A stretch of 64,000 nucleotides of DNA from Oscillospiraceae bacterium (GCA_015066395.1 SVOL01000005.1:34671-98670); one strand, 5' to 3'; positions 39,440 to 49,849 are shown, counted from the stretch's first letter. Notes: generated by a model not told the origin, from the sequence alone. Numbers and translations are program-made.

Positions 39440-40789
39440 ATGAATATCATTATTGCCGGTTGCGGAAATATCGGCACCTCGGTACTTGAAAGCCTTGTTA
39501 CAGAGGGTCACAACGTAACTGTTATTGATAAAGACCCCAAAATCATCGAAACGGCAAGTACCGCTTTTGACACAATGGGTGTTGTCGGCAATGCGGCAGA
39601 CAGCGACGCTTTGCAGGAAGCCGGTATCGGCACCTGCGACCTCTTTGTTTCGGTCACCGGTTCGGACGAGTTCAATATGCTCAGTTGCTACCTTGCAAAA
39701 AGGCTCGGTGCGGCTCATACCATCGCACGTATCCGCGCGCCGGAATACAACGACCATAGCCTCACCTTTATGCGTAACGAATTAGAGCTCGATATGTCCA
39801 TAAATCCCGAAATGCAAAGTGCTATGGAATTGTTCAACATCTTGAAGCTTCCCGGCGCGCTTAATATAGAAACATTTGCCAACCGACGTATGGAAATGGT
39901 TGAGATCCCCATTAAAGACGATATTCAGTTTACTCTGACCGAACTGCGCAAAAAGATCAATCAAGACTTCCTTATCTGTGCCATTGAGCGTGATGGCAAC
40001 GTTATTATTCCTGACGGTCGCAGTGTCATTCGCAAAGGCGACCGTATCCGTCTCACCGCTTCTCCGTTCACCATTCAGAAGCTGCTAAAGCACTTCGGTA
40101 TTGAGACAAAGCAGGCTAAAAACGTTATGATCATCGGCGCAAGCCAGACCTCATACTATCTCGCCAAGATGCTTTTAAATAGCGGACATAACGTAAAGAT
40201 CGTCGAACGTGATGCCGAAAAGTGCCTGAAGTTCAGCGAGCAGCTGCCCAAAGCAGTTGTTATCAACGGCGACGGACTCGACCAGGATCTGCTGACCGAG
40301 GAAGGCATATTATCAATGGACAGTTTTATATCCTTAACCTCATCCGACGAAGAAAACATACTTCTCTCCTTCTTCGCGTTATCCAACTGTGTGCGCAAGG
40401 TTATTACTACAGTCAGCCGCCCTGAGCTTGCCTCAATGGCTGAGAACCTCGGTCTCGACAGTATCGTATCGCCTAAAAAACTTATTTCCGACATTCTGAC
40501 AAGGTATGCCAGAGCGCTTGACAATTCCAAGGGCAGTAACGTCGAAAAACTTTATAAGATAATCGACGGCAAAGCCGAAGCGCTTGAATTCAATGTAAAA
40601 AAGGATTTTGAGGGACTTAATCTGCCGATCAAAGAACTAAAACTCAAGAAAAACGTGCTTATTGCCGGCATTATCCGCGGTCGCCAAGGCATTATTCCCA
40701 CCGGTGACGATTGCTTTAAAGCGAATGACAAGGTCATTATCATCGCTGCCGGAATTAAGATGAATGATCTTTCCGATATTTTCGCGTAA
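39440..40789 (+). CDS. trkA: Trk potassium uptake protein TrkA
   Basis: MNIIIAGCGNIGTSV, duplicated TrkA-N/TrkA-C (MIIGASQTSYYLAKML). Confidence 0.94.
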   Translation: MNIIIAGCGNIGTSVLESLVTEGHNVTVIDKDPKIIETASTAFDTMGVVGNAADSDALQEAGIGTCDLFVSVTGSDEFNMLSCYLAKRLGAAHTIARIRAPEYNDHSLTFMRNELELDMSINPEMQSAMELFNILKLPGALNIETFANRRMEMVEIPIKDDIQFTLTELRKKINQDFLICAIERDGNVIIPDGRSVIRKGDRIRLTASPFTIQKLLKHFGIETKQAKNVMIIGASQTSYYLAKMLLNSGHNVKIVERDAEKCLKFSEQLPKAVVINGDGLDQDLLTEEGILSMDSFISLTSSDEENILLSFFALSNCVRKVITTVSRPELASMAENLGLDSIVSPKKLISDILTRYARALDNSKGSNVEKLYKIIDGKAEALEFNVKKDFEGLNLPIKELKLKKNVLIAGIIRGRQGIIPTGDDCFKANDKVIIIAAGIKMNDLSDIFA

Positions 40790-40802
40790 CGGAGTTTGAT
40801 TT

Positions 40803-42251
40803 ATGAATATTAAAATGGTTTTAAACACCGTCGGCAAGATACTGATAGCACTCGGCGGACTGATGCTGTTGCCGGTCGCAGTATCCCTTATCTACGGTGA
40901 AAAATGCGTTTACGCTTTTATTGCGGCAATAGGTATATCACTTGTGTTGGGATATGCACTTACAGTCCTTGTCAAACCCCGTAACACAAATATGTATGCC
41001 AAGGAAGGCTTTGCAATCGTAACCGTCTCGTGGATCATCTTGTCGCTGATCGGTGCGCTCCCCTTCTTTTTAAGCGGTGAGGTGCCCAACTATATCGACG
41101 CTGTATTTGAGACCGTCAGCGGTTTCACGACCACGGGTGCTTCGATACTCAAAGATGTCGAGGCTCTAAGCCGCGGACTGATATTCTGGCGAAGTTTTAC
41201 ACACTGGATCGGCGGTATGGGTGTACTCGTATTTGTTATGGCTATTTCACCCACCGCAACCGACCGTTCGTTGCACATTATGCGTGCCGAAATGCCCGGT
41301 CCTATAGTCGGAAAGCTGGTTCCCAAAGCCAAAGAGACCGCAAAGATACTCTATATCATATATATCGTCCTGACCCTTGTAGAAGTAGTCTTCTTGCTCT
41401 GCGGCGGTCTCTCACTCTTTGACAGCGCTGTGCTGTCATTTGGTACCGCCGGTACCGGTGGATTCAGTATGAAAGCAAGCGGTATTGCCAAATACAGTTC
41501 CTACGTTCAATGGGTGATCACAGCATTTATGTTGATCTTCGGTGTCAACTTCAACCTTTATTTCCTGATACTCATCAAACGCTTTAAAATGGCCATCACC
41601 AGTAGTGAGCTGTGGGTATACCTTTGTATCGTTTTGGCAAGTATCACACTTATTGCAGCCAACATCTCAAAAGAAGTCGGCTACTCGGTTTCGGATTCTA
41701 TAAGATACTCGGCTTTCCAGGTATCGTCTATCGTCACGACCACGGGATATGCCACCGCCGATTTCAACCTTTGGCCGACCTTCTCAAAAGCAATATTGGT
41801 ATTACTAATGTTCATCGGCGGATGTGCAGGTTCAACAGCCGGAGGTTTCAAGGTTTCGCGCGTTATTATGCTTTTTAAAAGCGTCAAAAAAGAGTTCGGG
41901 AAACTGTTGCATCCGAGATCGGTCAGCACGGTCAAATTTGAGGGTAAGACCTTGGAGGACAACACCATTTCAGGTGTCACCAACTATCTTGCGATCTATA
42001 TGATTTGCATACTGTTGCTTTTCGTCGGACTCAGCCTTAACGGACTTGATTTTGAGACTAACGCCACCGCCGCCATCACCTGCTTCAACAATGTAGGTCC
42101 CGGTTTGTCATTGGTCGGTCCTTTCGGCGGATTTTCCTGCTTCAATTCCTTTTCGAAGGTGTTGCTATCCTTCGCCATGCTGTTGGGACGACTTGAGATC
42201 TTCCCTGTCCTGCTTTTCTTCACACCCGCAACCTGGGTGAGAACTAAATAA
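40803..42251 (+). CDS. trkH: Trk potassium uptake protein TrkH
   Basis: FETVSGFTTTGASIL, HWIGGMGVLVF, FGTAGTGGFS, IGGCAGSTAGGFKVSR. Confidence 0.95.
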   Translation: MNIKMVLNTVGKILIALGGLMLLPVAVSLIYGEKCVYAFIAAIGISLVLGYALTVLVKPRNTNMYAKEGFAIVTVSWIILSLIGALPFFLSGEVPNYIDAVFETVSGFTTTGASILKDVEALSRGLIFWRSFTHWIGGMGVLVFVMAISPTATDRSLHIMRAEMPGPIVGKLVPKAKETAKILYIIYIVLTLVEVVFLLCGGLSLFDSAVLSFGTAGTGGFSMKASGIAKYSSYVQWVITAFMLIFGVNFNLYFLILIKRFKMAITSSELWVYLCIVLASITLIAANISKEVGYSVSDSIRYSAFQVSSIVTTTGYATADFNLWPTFSKAILVLLMFIGGCAGSTAGGFKVSRVIMLFKSVKKEFGKLLHPRSVSTVKFEGKTLEDNTISGVTNYLAIYMICILLLFVGLSLNGLDFETNATAAITCFNNVGPGLSLVGPFGGFSCFNSFSKVLLSFAMLLGRLEIFPVLLFFTPATWVRTK

Positions 42252-42257
42252 ATTTTA

Positions 42258-42282
42258 AAGCCGATGCATTAGCATCGGCTTT
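42258..42282. terminator. Bidirectional terminator between trkH and pstB
   Basis: aaagccgatgc-att-agcatcggcttt. Confidence 0.8.
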
Positions 42283-42286
42283 CATT

Positions 42287-43039
42287 TTACCCAAACTGAC
42301 CTGAAATATAGTCTGCGGTTCTTTTATCAAACGGTGTTTTAAACAGTACATCTGTGTTATTGAACTCTATCATCTCACCGAGCAGAAAAAAGGCTGTTTT
42401 GTCGGCGATCCTCATTGCCTGCTGCATATTGTGGGTCACCATTATCACCGTGAACTTACTCTTCAATTCCTTTACAAGCGATTCGATCTTCGCGGTCGAA
42501 ATCGGGTCAAGTGCCGAGGTCGGCTCATCCATCAGCAACACTTCGGGACTCACAGCGAGTGCCCTTGCTATACAAAGCCTCTGCTGCTGACCGCCCGAAA
42601 GACCTAATGCGTTGGTTTTTAACCGATCCTTTGTCTCATTCCAAAGGAAAGCCTGCTTTAAGGAGCGTTCAACTATCTCGTCAAGTTCGGTCTTTTTTCT
42701 AATACCGTGAACACGCGGTCCGTATGCAATGTTATCATAAATGCTCATTGGAAAAGGGTTCGGCTTTTGAAAGACCATTCCTATACTTTTCCGTAGAGAA
42801 TTTACATCATAGCGGCTATATATATCCCTACCTCTAAACAACACAGACCCGCTTATTTTACATTGAGGTTCTAACTCATTCAATCGGTTAAAGCACTTTA
42901 AAAAGGTCGACTTTCCGCAACCCGAAGGACCGATCAGAGCGATAATATTCTTCTCGGGAATATGAATGTCGATACCCTTTAAAACGTGTGTCTGACCGTA
43001 CCACAGCTGCAGATCACGCGTGCTCAAAATACTGCTCAT
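42287..43039 (-). CDS. pstB: Phosphate ABC transporter ATP-binding protein
   Basis: [36 protein letters not shown]. Confidence 0.96.
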   Translation of the reverse strand: MSSILSTRDLQLWYGQTHVLKGIDIHIPEKNIIALIGPSGCGKSTFLKCFNRLNELEPQCKISGSVLFRGRDIYSRYDVNSLRKSIGMVFQKPNPFPMSIYDNIAYGPRVHGIRKKTELDEIVERSLKQAFLWNETKDRLKTNALGLSGGQQQRLCIARALAVSPEVLLMDEPTSALDPISTAKIESLVKELKSKFTVIMVTHNMQQAMRIADKTAFFLLGEMIEFNNTDVLFKTPFDKRTADYISGQFG

Positions 43040-43881
43040 GTCTTTACCCTTCCTATTTTGAAAAGTGCGCGCGCCGACAGATTCAGCACAAAACTAAGAA
43101 GCACAAGAACAAGTGCTATTGTGAATGCCATATCAAAATCGCCGCGTTCTTTTGCATAGATATAAAGTGCCACAGTCAAAGTCGAGCCCGAGTTATTAGG
43201 ACTAAAAATCTCAAAAATATTAAGCATTTTGTCAGCTACACCGGCCGTAAAAATCAGAGCGGCACTCTCGCCGATTATTCGTCCAACACTCAAAATTGCA
43301 CCGGCCAGCACGCCGTTCAACGCCGACGGAAGTACTACAGTCCGCGTTGTGTGCCATCTGCCGGTTCCTAAGGCAAACGCACCGTCTCGGTAACCTGCCG
43401 GCACGGATTTCAAAGCTTCCAGAGAGGTTCTGACAATACCCGGCAACACAACGAAGGCCATCGTGAGTGCGCCCGAAATGATACTCGTGCCGAGTCCTAA
43501 AGATGTAACAAAAACAAGCAGTCCGACCAGACCGTAAATTATAGAAGGAACACCGGCCAGAATATCGACAGCGAACTCGATGATGCGAACGGTAATACCC
43601 GCCCTACGGTATTCATTGAGATAAATCGCTGTGCCGACACCTAAAGGCAAAGCAATACCCAAGGTCAGCACAACGATATAAACCGTATTCAAAATATTCG
43701 GCAGTATGCCGATAGTACCCTTCAAAAAACTCGGTATTCCCGTTAATATTTCGACCGTCAGCATTTCGCGGCCGCGGATAAATACAGTAAAAACTAGCCC
43801 TAATATCAAAAGAACCGTCACGGCCGCCGAAATATAACATAGCCAGAGAAACAAAACGGATATCAATTTTCTTTTGCTCAT
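43036..43881 (-). CDS. pstA: Phosphate ABC transporter permease
   Basis: [45 protein letters not shown]. Confidence 0.94.
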   Translation of the reverse strand: MSKRKLISVLFLWLCYISAAVTVLLILGLVFTVFIRGREMLTVEILTGIPSFLKGTIGILPNILNTVYIVVLTLGIALPLGVGTAIYLNEYRRAGITVRIIEFAVDILAGVPSIIYGLVGLLVFVTSLGLGTSIISGALTMAFVVLPGIVRTSLEALKSVPAGYRDGAFALGTGRWHTTRTVVLPSALNGVLAGAILSVGRIIGESAALIFTAGVADKMLNIFEIFSPNNSGSTLTVALYIYAKERGDFDMAFTIALVLVLLSFVLNLSARALFKIGRVKT

Positions 43882-44738
43882 TTTTTATCCTGCCTTATAA
43901 GAAGTTTGAAACTCAAATTTATAATAAGCAAAAACAAAAGCAGCACCAATGCTATCGAAAACAGAGCCTTGCGATGCAGTCCCGAAGAATAGGACATCTC
44001 ACCCGAAACAGCAGTTGTTAAGTATCGTACGCTTTTAAATAACGACGGCATATTAGCCACGTTACCCGATACCATCATTACCGCCATAGTCTCTCCGATG
44101 CTTCGACCCACACCGAGTACGATCGAAGCCGCTATACCGCTTTTGGCCGCAGGCATGGATACTCGCAGAGCGGTTTCGACCCTGTTGGCACCTAACGCCA
44201 GACTGCCGAGCTCGTACTCTTTAGGTACTGACCTCAATGCGTTTTCGGAAACGTTGACGACCGACGGCAGGATCATCACCGACAGAACGATTATAGAAGA
44301 AAACAGATTTGCACCGCTCGGCAAATTAAATACCCTTTGCACAAACGGAACAAGCACAGTCATACCGATAAGACCGAACACTACCGACGGGATCCCAGCA
44401 AGCAGTTCGACTGTAGTCTTTAGCATAGAGCGGATTGACCTCGGTGCTATTTTTGCGATAAAAACAGCACAAAGAACCCCTAACGGCACTCCCAAAAGTA
44501 TCGCACCGACTGTGCCGTAGACCGATGTAAGTATAAAAGGCAAAATGCCGAATTGAGGTGTTTGCGACTCAGGTCTCCACTCAGTTCCAAACAAAAAATC
44601 CCTTAACCCGATCTCTTTTATGGCAGGTATACCCGCGACGAAAAGATAAATGATTATCACGCCGACAAAAGCGACGGTCACAATAGCACAAAGAAAAAGC
44701 AACACCCTGAACGCCCTTTCTTTATCGACAAATCTCAT
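43878..44738 (-). CDS. pstC: Phosphate ABC transporter permease
   Basis: LLAGIPSVVFGLIGMTVLVP, LGANRVETALRVSMPAAKSGIAASIVLGVGRSIGETMAV. Confidence 0.94.
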   Translation of the reverse strand: MRFVDKERAFRVLLFLCAIVTVAFVGVIIIYLFVAGIPAIKEIGLRDFLFGTEWRPESQTPQFGILPFILTSVYGTVGAILLGVPLGVLCAVFIAKIAPRSIRSMLKTTVELLAGIPSVVFGLIGMTVLVPFVQRVFNLPSGANLFSSIIVLSVMILPSVVNVSENALRSVPKEYELGSLALGANRVETALRVSMPAAKSGIAASIVLGVGRSIGETMAVMMVSGNVANMPSLFKSVRYLTTAVSGEMSYSSGLHRKALFSIALVLLLFLLIINLSFKLLIRQDKK

Positions 44739-45535
44739 TGCTGACTTTCCTTTCCAACCGCCACCGCACCTGCCAGTTCAATGTAGTATGCACCGCGTGA
44801 AGACGTGGCAAATTCCAAAAACTCTCTGTTGTTTTGCGGCAACTGACGCGATGCGGACACCACCAGAGAAAACCGGCGGTTGAGAGTATATTTACCTGAT
44901 TTAATGTTTTCCTCGGTCGGCTCAGTACCGTTAAAGGTCAACACCTTAACACTGCCCTTGACCGCTTCAAGCGAAGTATATCCGATAGCGTTTTCATTAA
45001 CGCTCACAGCGGTTATAATGTCACCTGCCGATGTCAGTTCCTGCACATATTGACACTCACCCTTTGTGCCCGTTGCTGACTCGAAAACATCGCGGGTACC
45101 GCTACCCGATTCGCGACCGATCGGCACAATCGGACGATCCTCACCTCCAAAGTGTTTCCAGTTGGTCACCTCACCCTTGAAAATCGAAGCGATATCCTCA
45201 GAGTTTAGATCATAGATGCTGTTTTTCGGGTTAACGACCAACACGATCGTATCGACCGCTATTGGAATGTAGTGCAGTTTTTCGGTCTCTTCCGCAGTCA
45301 ATTCCCGACTGACAACACCAATGTCGCACCGACCCTCCAACACGGCCTCAATGCCTGCACTCGAACCGGTCGGGTTGAAATTAACTCGGTTACCTGTCTC
45401 CTGCTCGTATCCTTCTGTCAAGAAGCCCAGCACCTGCTCAACAGAGGTCGAACCTTCGACCGTCAGCGTTTTTGAACCACTACCGCACCCGACGAGCAAC
45501 AAACAAAAGCTCAACAAAACCGCCGCAAGTCTCAA
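44735..45535 (-). CDS. pstS: Phosphate-binding lipoprotein
   Basis: Lipobox LLLVGCGS, EGSTSVEQVL, GSSAGIEAV, VPIGRESGSGTRDVFE. Confidence 0.93.
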   Translation of the reverse strand: MRLAAVLLSFCLLLVGCGSGSKTLTVEGSTSVEQVLGFLTEGYEQETGNRVNFNPTGSSAGIEAVLEGRCDIGVVSRELTAEETEKLHYIPIAVDTIVLVVNPKNSIYDLNSEDIASIFKGEVTNWKHFGGEDRPIVPIGRESGSGTRDVFESATGTKGECQYVQELTSAGDIITAVSVNENAIGYTSLEAVKGSVKVLTFNGTEPTEENIKSGKYTLNRRFSLVVSASRQLPQNNREFLEFATSSRGAYYIELAGAVAVGKESQQ

Positions 45536-45752
45536 AAAACCACCACCGTTTCATAGTAAAATTTATGTACCTCTAAATTAAAATACCACAAGATTATTTT
45601 GCCTTTTTAGCGGAAAATATGCACAAAAAGAAAAACCTGTCAAAGAAAGGTTTTAAACTCGGAACGAAATCCAAGAAAGTTTTAAATAAGGTTTCTAAAC
45701 AAAACCTTTAACTTTTTTATGCTTAATGATATAATACTGTTCGATAAGTCGA

Positions 45753-45921
45753 AATATGTCGAATAGATAAAGAGCAGATGGAGACCCATCTGCTCTTTAT
45801 CGGCGGGAGCAAGCCCCTGCCCTGCACTATTTATTTCCCTTAGTTTTAATCAAAACTCGGGTTGATGGCGTAGAAATTCTTTTCGTTGAGGCGATCGGTC
45901 AGCAGTCTCAATCCCTCACCG
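45753..45921. repeat. 169-bp direct repeat, copy 1 (cotJC 3' end plus terminator)
   Basis: About 95% identical by eye to 47008-47176; includes gagcagatgg-agac-ccatctgctc. Confidence 0.93.
45846..45921 (-). pseudogene. Detached C-terminal fragment of cotJC
   Basis: Minus strand reads GEGLRLLTDRLNEKNFYAINPSFD*, identical to the CotJC C-terminus. Confidence 0.9.
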
Positions 45922-46186
45922 TTCTTACCAAATCAAAAAGATGCCCCAAAACCCTTGATACACAAGGGTTTTTGAGCATTTTGCATTTTCACCGATTTTT
46001 TCGATTTTTGCCCTTTTTCGATGCAAAAACCTTTGATGTAGATAGTATAGCACAAAAGGACGAAAAAAAGCAATAGTTCCTTCCGACCAACCAAACATAT
46101 AGGAAAGATGTTGAATAAAGTTACAAATAAATTCTTTAATTCTTTTCTGTTTTATGGTATAATCAGTTCGATAAATAAGAATTTGA

Positions 46187-46975
46187 ATGGGAGTAACGGC
46201 AATGCTAAATACTGTAAATATTAAGACCATCATTGTAGATTTAGATAGAACATTGCTACACACAGATAAATCCCTATCTGCATATACCATTAAAGTTCTT
46301 AATGAATGTAAAAAATGCGGAATGAAAATTATGGTTGCTACTGCCAGACCCTTTCGCACAACAAAACAATATTGTGATTTGATTGATTTTGATGCAATGG
46401 TTGTTTCCAATGGCGCAAGAATTATATACAGAAACCAACGAACAGATTATGGTATATGTCTAAGAAGTGCTCAGCATTTAATAAATGCGTTGAAACGCTA
46501 TCCAAATCTACGAATAACTCTTGAAACAGGAGATTGTGCATATTCTAATCTTCCGATTGAGGATTATGAAACGATTCTTTCTGATAATTTGGTTGGTATT
46601 GCTAATGATGAGGGTGTATTAAAAATACTGGTACACCTTGACAATGAGGAAACATTGGCACTTGTCAAAAATGAATTGACAGATGATTTGTATTATACAA
46701 TTGCACATGGATATTTAATGCAAATTATGAATACCTCTGCTACAAAGTGGAACGGAATAAAGGCTATGTTGGATATTTGCAACTGTTCCCCTAATGAAAC
46801 AGTTTATTTTGGAGATGACCAAGACGATATTGAGCCGATAAAAATGTGTGGGGTGGGGGTTGCTGTTACCAATGGAATTGATGATGTAAAGATTGTTGCT
46901 GATTATATCACAGAAGCTAATGATGCAGATGGTGTTGCAAAATTCATAGAATATCAGATATTGAAGAATTCATAA
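46187..46975 (+). CDS. HAD-IIB (Cof-type) phosphatase
   Basis: IIVDLDRTLLHTDKSLS, VATARP, YFGDDQDDIEPIKMCGVGVAVTNG; AT-rich relative to neighbours. Confidence 0.88.
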   Translation: MGVTAMLNTVNIKTIIVDLDRTLLHTDKSLSAYTIKVLNECKKCGMKIMVATARPFRTTKQYCDLIDFDAMVVSNGARIIYRNQRTDYGICLRSAQHLINALKRYPNLRITLETGDCAYSNLPIEDYETILSDNLVGIANDEGVLKILVHLDNEETLALVKNELTDDLYYTIAHGYLMQIMNTSATKWNGIKAMLDICNCSPNETVYFGDDQDDIEPIKMCGVGVAVTNGIDDVKIVADYITEANDADGVAKFIEYQILKNS

Positions 46976-47007
46976 AATCCAATTTGGTGAACGGTTAGAG
47001 AAACTTG

Positions 47008-47176
47008 AATATGTCGAACAGATAAGAGCAGATGGAGACCCATCTGCTCTTTTTTCGGCGGGAGCAAGCCCCTGCCCTGCACTATTTATTTCCCTTAGTT
47101 TTAATCAAAGCTCGGGTTGATGGCGTAGAAATTCTTTTCGTTGAGGCGATCGGTCAGAAGTCTCAATCCCTCACCG
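47008..47176. repeat. 169-bp direct repeat, copy 2 (3' end of intact cotJC plus terminator)
   Basis: Matches 45753-45921 with a few substitutions and compensating 1-nt indels. Confidence 0.93.
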
Positions 47177-47697
47177 AAGCGTTGGTAATGGACTACCTCA
47201 CGCTGACGCAGGAATTTAATAACGTCGCGAACATCGGGATCGTCGGCACAGTAACGGAGAATATTGTCATAGGTCGTTCTCGCCTTTTGCTCAGCGGCCA
47301 TCGACTCGTGCATATCGGTGATCGCGTCGCCCTTAGAAGCAAAGCTGAACGCATTATACGGCACACCTGCGGCGGACACAGGATAAATACCGGCGGTGTG
47401 ATCGACAAAGTAAGCGTCAAAGCCTGCCTTCTTGATATCCTCCTCAGTGAGATTTCTCGTCAACTGGTAAACGATGGTGCCCACCATCTCGAGATGCGCG
47501 AGTTCCTCTGTACCAACATCGGTCAGAAGTCCTTTCAATTCAGCATACGGCATGGCGTAACGCTGGCTGAGATAACGAAGGCTGGCTCCGATCTCGCCAT
47601 CAGGACCGCCATATTGACTCATGATAAGACTAGCAAGCTTGGGGTTGGTCTGTTTTATCTTGATGGGATATTGCAATTTTTTCTGATACTGCCACAT
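47101..47697 (-). CDS. cotJC: Spore coat protein CotJC (manganese catalase family)
   Basis: ASLRYLSQRYAMPY, GTEELAHLEMVGTIVYQLT, TGDP-region analogue; cotJABC gene order. Confidence 0.93.
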   Translation of the reverse strand: MWQYQKKLQYPIKIKQTNPKLASLIMSQYGGPDGEIGASLRYLSQRYAMPYAELKGLLTDVGTEELAHLEMVGTIVYQLTRNLTEEDIKKAGFDAYFVDHTAGIYPVSAAGVPYNAFSFASKGDAITDMHESMAAEQKARTTYDNILRYCADDPDVRDVIKFLRQREVVHYQRFGEGLRLLTDRLNEKNFYAINPSFD

Positions 47698-47946
47698 TTA
47701 GTTAGCCTCCTTTTCCCATGGCCACGGATCGCAGATCCAGCTGAAGTCTGCACCGCTCTCATCGATCCCGACAGTAAGCGGTCCAAACTTTTCCTCGAAC
47801 TGTTTTACAAGCTCGTCACGCTTGGCCTCTACCTCTTTAGCGGCGGCAATAGCTTTTTGATCACACGGGTGGGTATCGAGATACAACCCTAACTCAGTCA
47901 ACGCGAACTGAGTTGCGGAGATCTCTTTGAGCAATTTGTTTCTCAT
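47698..47946 (-). CDS. cotJB: Spore coat protein CotJB
   Basis: QFALTELGLYLDTHPCDQKAI; YGPLTV-like C-terminus. Confidence 0.9.
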   Translation of the reverse strand: MRNKLLKEISATQFALTELGLYLDTHPCDQKAIAAAKEVEAKRDELVKQFEEKFGPLTVGIDESGADFSWICDPWPWEKEAN

Positions 47947-48161
47947 CTCATTCTCTCCCCCGTAAACTTTCCGTAGAACGGCTTGTCAAGCTCCGGGAAC
48001 AAGGTACCGCGAAGCAATGCTTCATGCCAATTATAGCTCTCATTAAAACGTTGCATCGGGGTATAGCTCATTGCCAAAGGCAGGTCGCAAAGTTTGGTAT
48101 CACAGAATTTCAGTCTGCAATCGCGTCCGCCTGGAAAATCTTTATATTTCAGATCCGACAC
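47943..48161 (-). CDS. cotJA: Spore coat-associated protein CotJA
   Basis: LPLAMSYTPMQRFNESYNWHEALLRGTLFPELDKPF. Confidence 0.88.
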   Translation of the reverse strand: MSDLKYKDFPGGRDCRLKFCDTKLCDLPLAMSYTPMQRFNESYNWHEALLRGTLFPELDKPFYGKFTGERMR

Positions 48162-48302
48162 AAAAACACTCCTTTTAAAAAATAGAAAACATGCTTTCCT
48201 TTATCATTTTATGATTGTAATAAAATTTGTGATAAAAGTTGCGAATTTTATCAAAAAAAGACTTGCTTTTTTCTGAATAGTATGGTATTATATCACCGTT
48301 GT

Positions 48303-48379
48303 CCGGGTGTAGCCCAGTTTGGTAGAGCGCTTGAATGGGGTTCAAGAGGCCGCAGGTTCGACTCCTGTCACTCGGACCA
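48303..48379 (+). tRNA. tRNA-Pro (anticodon GGG), CCA encoded
   Basis: Acceptor ccgggtg/cactcgg, anticodon arm cttga-atGGGgt-tcaag (anticodon 48337-48339), T arm caggttcgactcctg, 3' acca. Confidence 0.95.
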
Positions 48380-48513
48380 AGTAAAAACCGTCAACTTCCT
48401 TTATTTACTGGGGATGTGGCGGTTTTTTATTTTTCTCTCATAAATCATAAAATTTTATAAAAATTTTTTCTATTTCACCATTGGTTTCACAATTTTAGGG
48501 AAAACGAAAAACG

Positions 48514-48543
48514 ACCGCCTCACTCCGAATGGAACGAGGCGGT
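48514..48543 (-). terminator. Terminator of the phage lysis module
   Basis: accgcctc...gaggcggt stem followed on the minus strand by T-rich sequence. Confidence 0.7.
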
Positions 48544-48549
48544 TTAAAA

Positions 48550-48753
48550 TTATTCTTTGATTTCGGGCAGACCCTTGATGCAGGTGAGTACAGTCACAAC
48601 ACCCGAGAGTAGACAAGCACTGCCAACGCCGATCCAGTTTACATCGGTGATGCCGATCGCGTTTGTGCCGATGATGGCGATTGCTGTTTCTGCCATGGTC
48701 TTGACTGTTCTGATGCCTGCGGCCTTGAGCCACTTTTTGAAATTATTTTTCAT
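48550..48753 (-). CDS. Phage holin (r1t/phi LC3-like)
   Basis: RTVKTMAETAIAIIGTNAIGITDVNWIGVGSACLLSGVVTVLTCIKGLPE. Confidence 0.88.
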   Translation of the reverse strand: MKNNFKKWLKAAGIRTVKTMAETAIAIIGTNAIGITDVNWIGVGSACLLSGVVTVLTCIKGLPEIKE

Positions 48754-48768
48754 AAATATTCCTCCTAA

Positions 48769-49065
48769 TTATTTTGGACTGTGATATTTTTCGAGTTTGT
48801 CGATTCTTAAATGTGCCTGCTTTGCCGACTCTTCAACCTTGGTAAGATGCCTAATGACATCGATGTGCTGGTTTTCCTGCCGTTCCAGACGTTTTTCGAT
48901 GCCGTCAATACCTTTCTTTATGTAGCCGAGTTCGGTTAATACAACGCCGTTTTTCTCACCCTCAGACTTATCATCTGTTTTCTTGTTACGAAGCATAGCA
49001 ACCAAACCGAATATTGCACCTAAGACACCGACAACACCTCCAATAATAGCCAACGTCATTTCCAC
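48769..49065 (-). CDS. Phage membrane-anchored coiled-coil protein (lysis-module associated)
   Basis: N-terminal TM then coiled coil; between holin and endolysin. Confidence 0.65.
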   Translation of the reverse strand: MEMTLAIIGGVVGVLGAIFGLVAMLRNKKTDDKSEGEKNGVVLTELGYIKKGIDGIEKRLERQENQHIDVIRHLTKVEESAKQAHLRIDKLEKYHSPK

Positions 49066-49068
49066 TGC

Positions 49069-49848
49069 CTACACCCCCAAAAATGCCTTGTGAATGTTTA
49101 TGCCGATCTTGCCGTCAACTTCCTTACCGGTGAAGCCTAAAGCCTTCTGGCGTGCTTTTACGGCCTTTTCGGTAGCCGTCCAGAATTTACCGTCAATATC
49201 TTTGCCGGTAAAGCCGAGCAGACGCTGATAGAAGGCGGTGAGATTTTTGTTTTTATATAAGCCCTTGATCAGAGGCTTTTTACAAACTGCCTTCTTAGCA
49301 ACAGCTTCGCACTCTTCACCCCAAACACCGTCAGCTCCGTACTTCGGGAATTTGTATCCGTCAGCGATGGCGGCTTTCTGAAACTCCTTGACAGTATAAT
49401 TGACCTTTGAAACTGCACCGCCGAAGGTCGAGCGGTATTTCTGGGCATGTCCGTACCAAAAGCCCTTTTTATCACGTGTATCGATATGTACGAAATGTCC
49501 GTCTTTATCGGTATCATACAAACCGATACCTAAAACACCGATGCTCTCGGCGTACTTTGCGACCTCTGCAGGCTCAACACCCTCAACCTTGATGTCGGCC
49601 GCCATACCTTTAAGGTGCTTACTGGACTTGACTCCGCCGACCTTGGGGTTATGGATCTCACATCGATACGAACTGCAGATCTTGACCGGCGCACCGAAAT
49701 GGTCACGGATCTGCTGCAGGTGCTCAACCAACTTCGGGTCGATAAGAGTCTTTGAGCAACAGCCCTTGCCGTTGCAATCAAACTCGGTTGATTTAAAGTT
49801 CTCGGACAATCGCACAGCAACGCCCTTTTTATATTCCTTAATTACCAT
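49069..49848 (-). CDS. Endolysin: peptidase M15A-like domain plus peptidoglycan-binding C-terminus
   Basis: ICSSYRCEIHNPKVGGVKSSKHLKGMAADI, HFVHIDTR; C-terminal LLGFTGKDIDGKFWTATEKAV repeats; start MVIKEYKKG at 49848. Confidence 0.88.
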   Translation of the reverse strand: MVIKEYKKGVAVRLSENFKSTEFDCNGKGCCSKTLIDPKLVEHLQQIRDHFGAPVKICSSYRCEIHNPKVGGVKSSKHLKGMAADIKVEGVEPAEVAKYAESIGVLGIGLYDTDKDGHFVHIDTRDKKGFWYGHAQKYRSTFGGAVSKVNYTVKEFQKAAIADGYKFPKYGADGVWGEECEAVAKKAVCKKPLIKGLYKNKNLTAFYQRLLGFTGKDIDGKFWTATEKAVKARQKALGFTGKEVDGKIGINIHKAFLGV

Positions 49849-49849
49849 A

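Noticed and set aside
45925-46410. 161-aa minus-strand ORF overlapping the HAD gene
   Set aside because: HAD motifs on the plus strand are intact; the minus ORF has no recognisable features.
47032-47892. 286-aa plus-strand ORF
   Set aside because: Antisense to cotJC/cotJB, which are clearly real by sequence and gene order.
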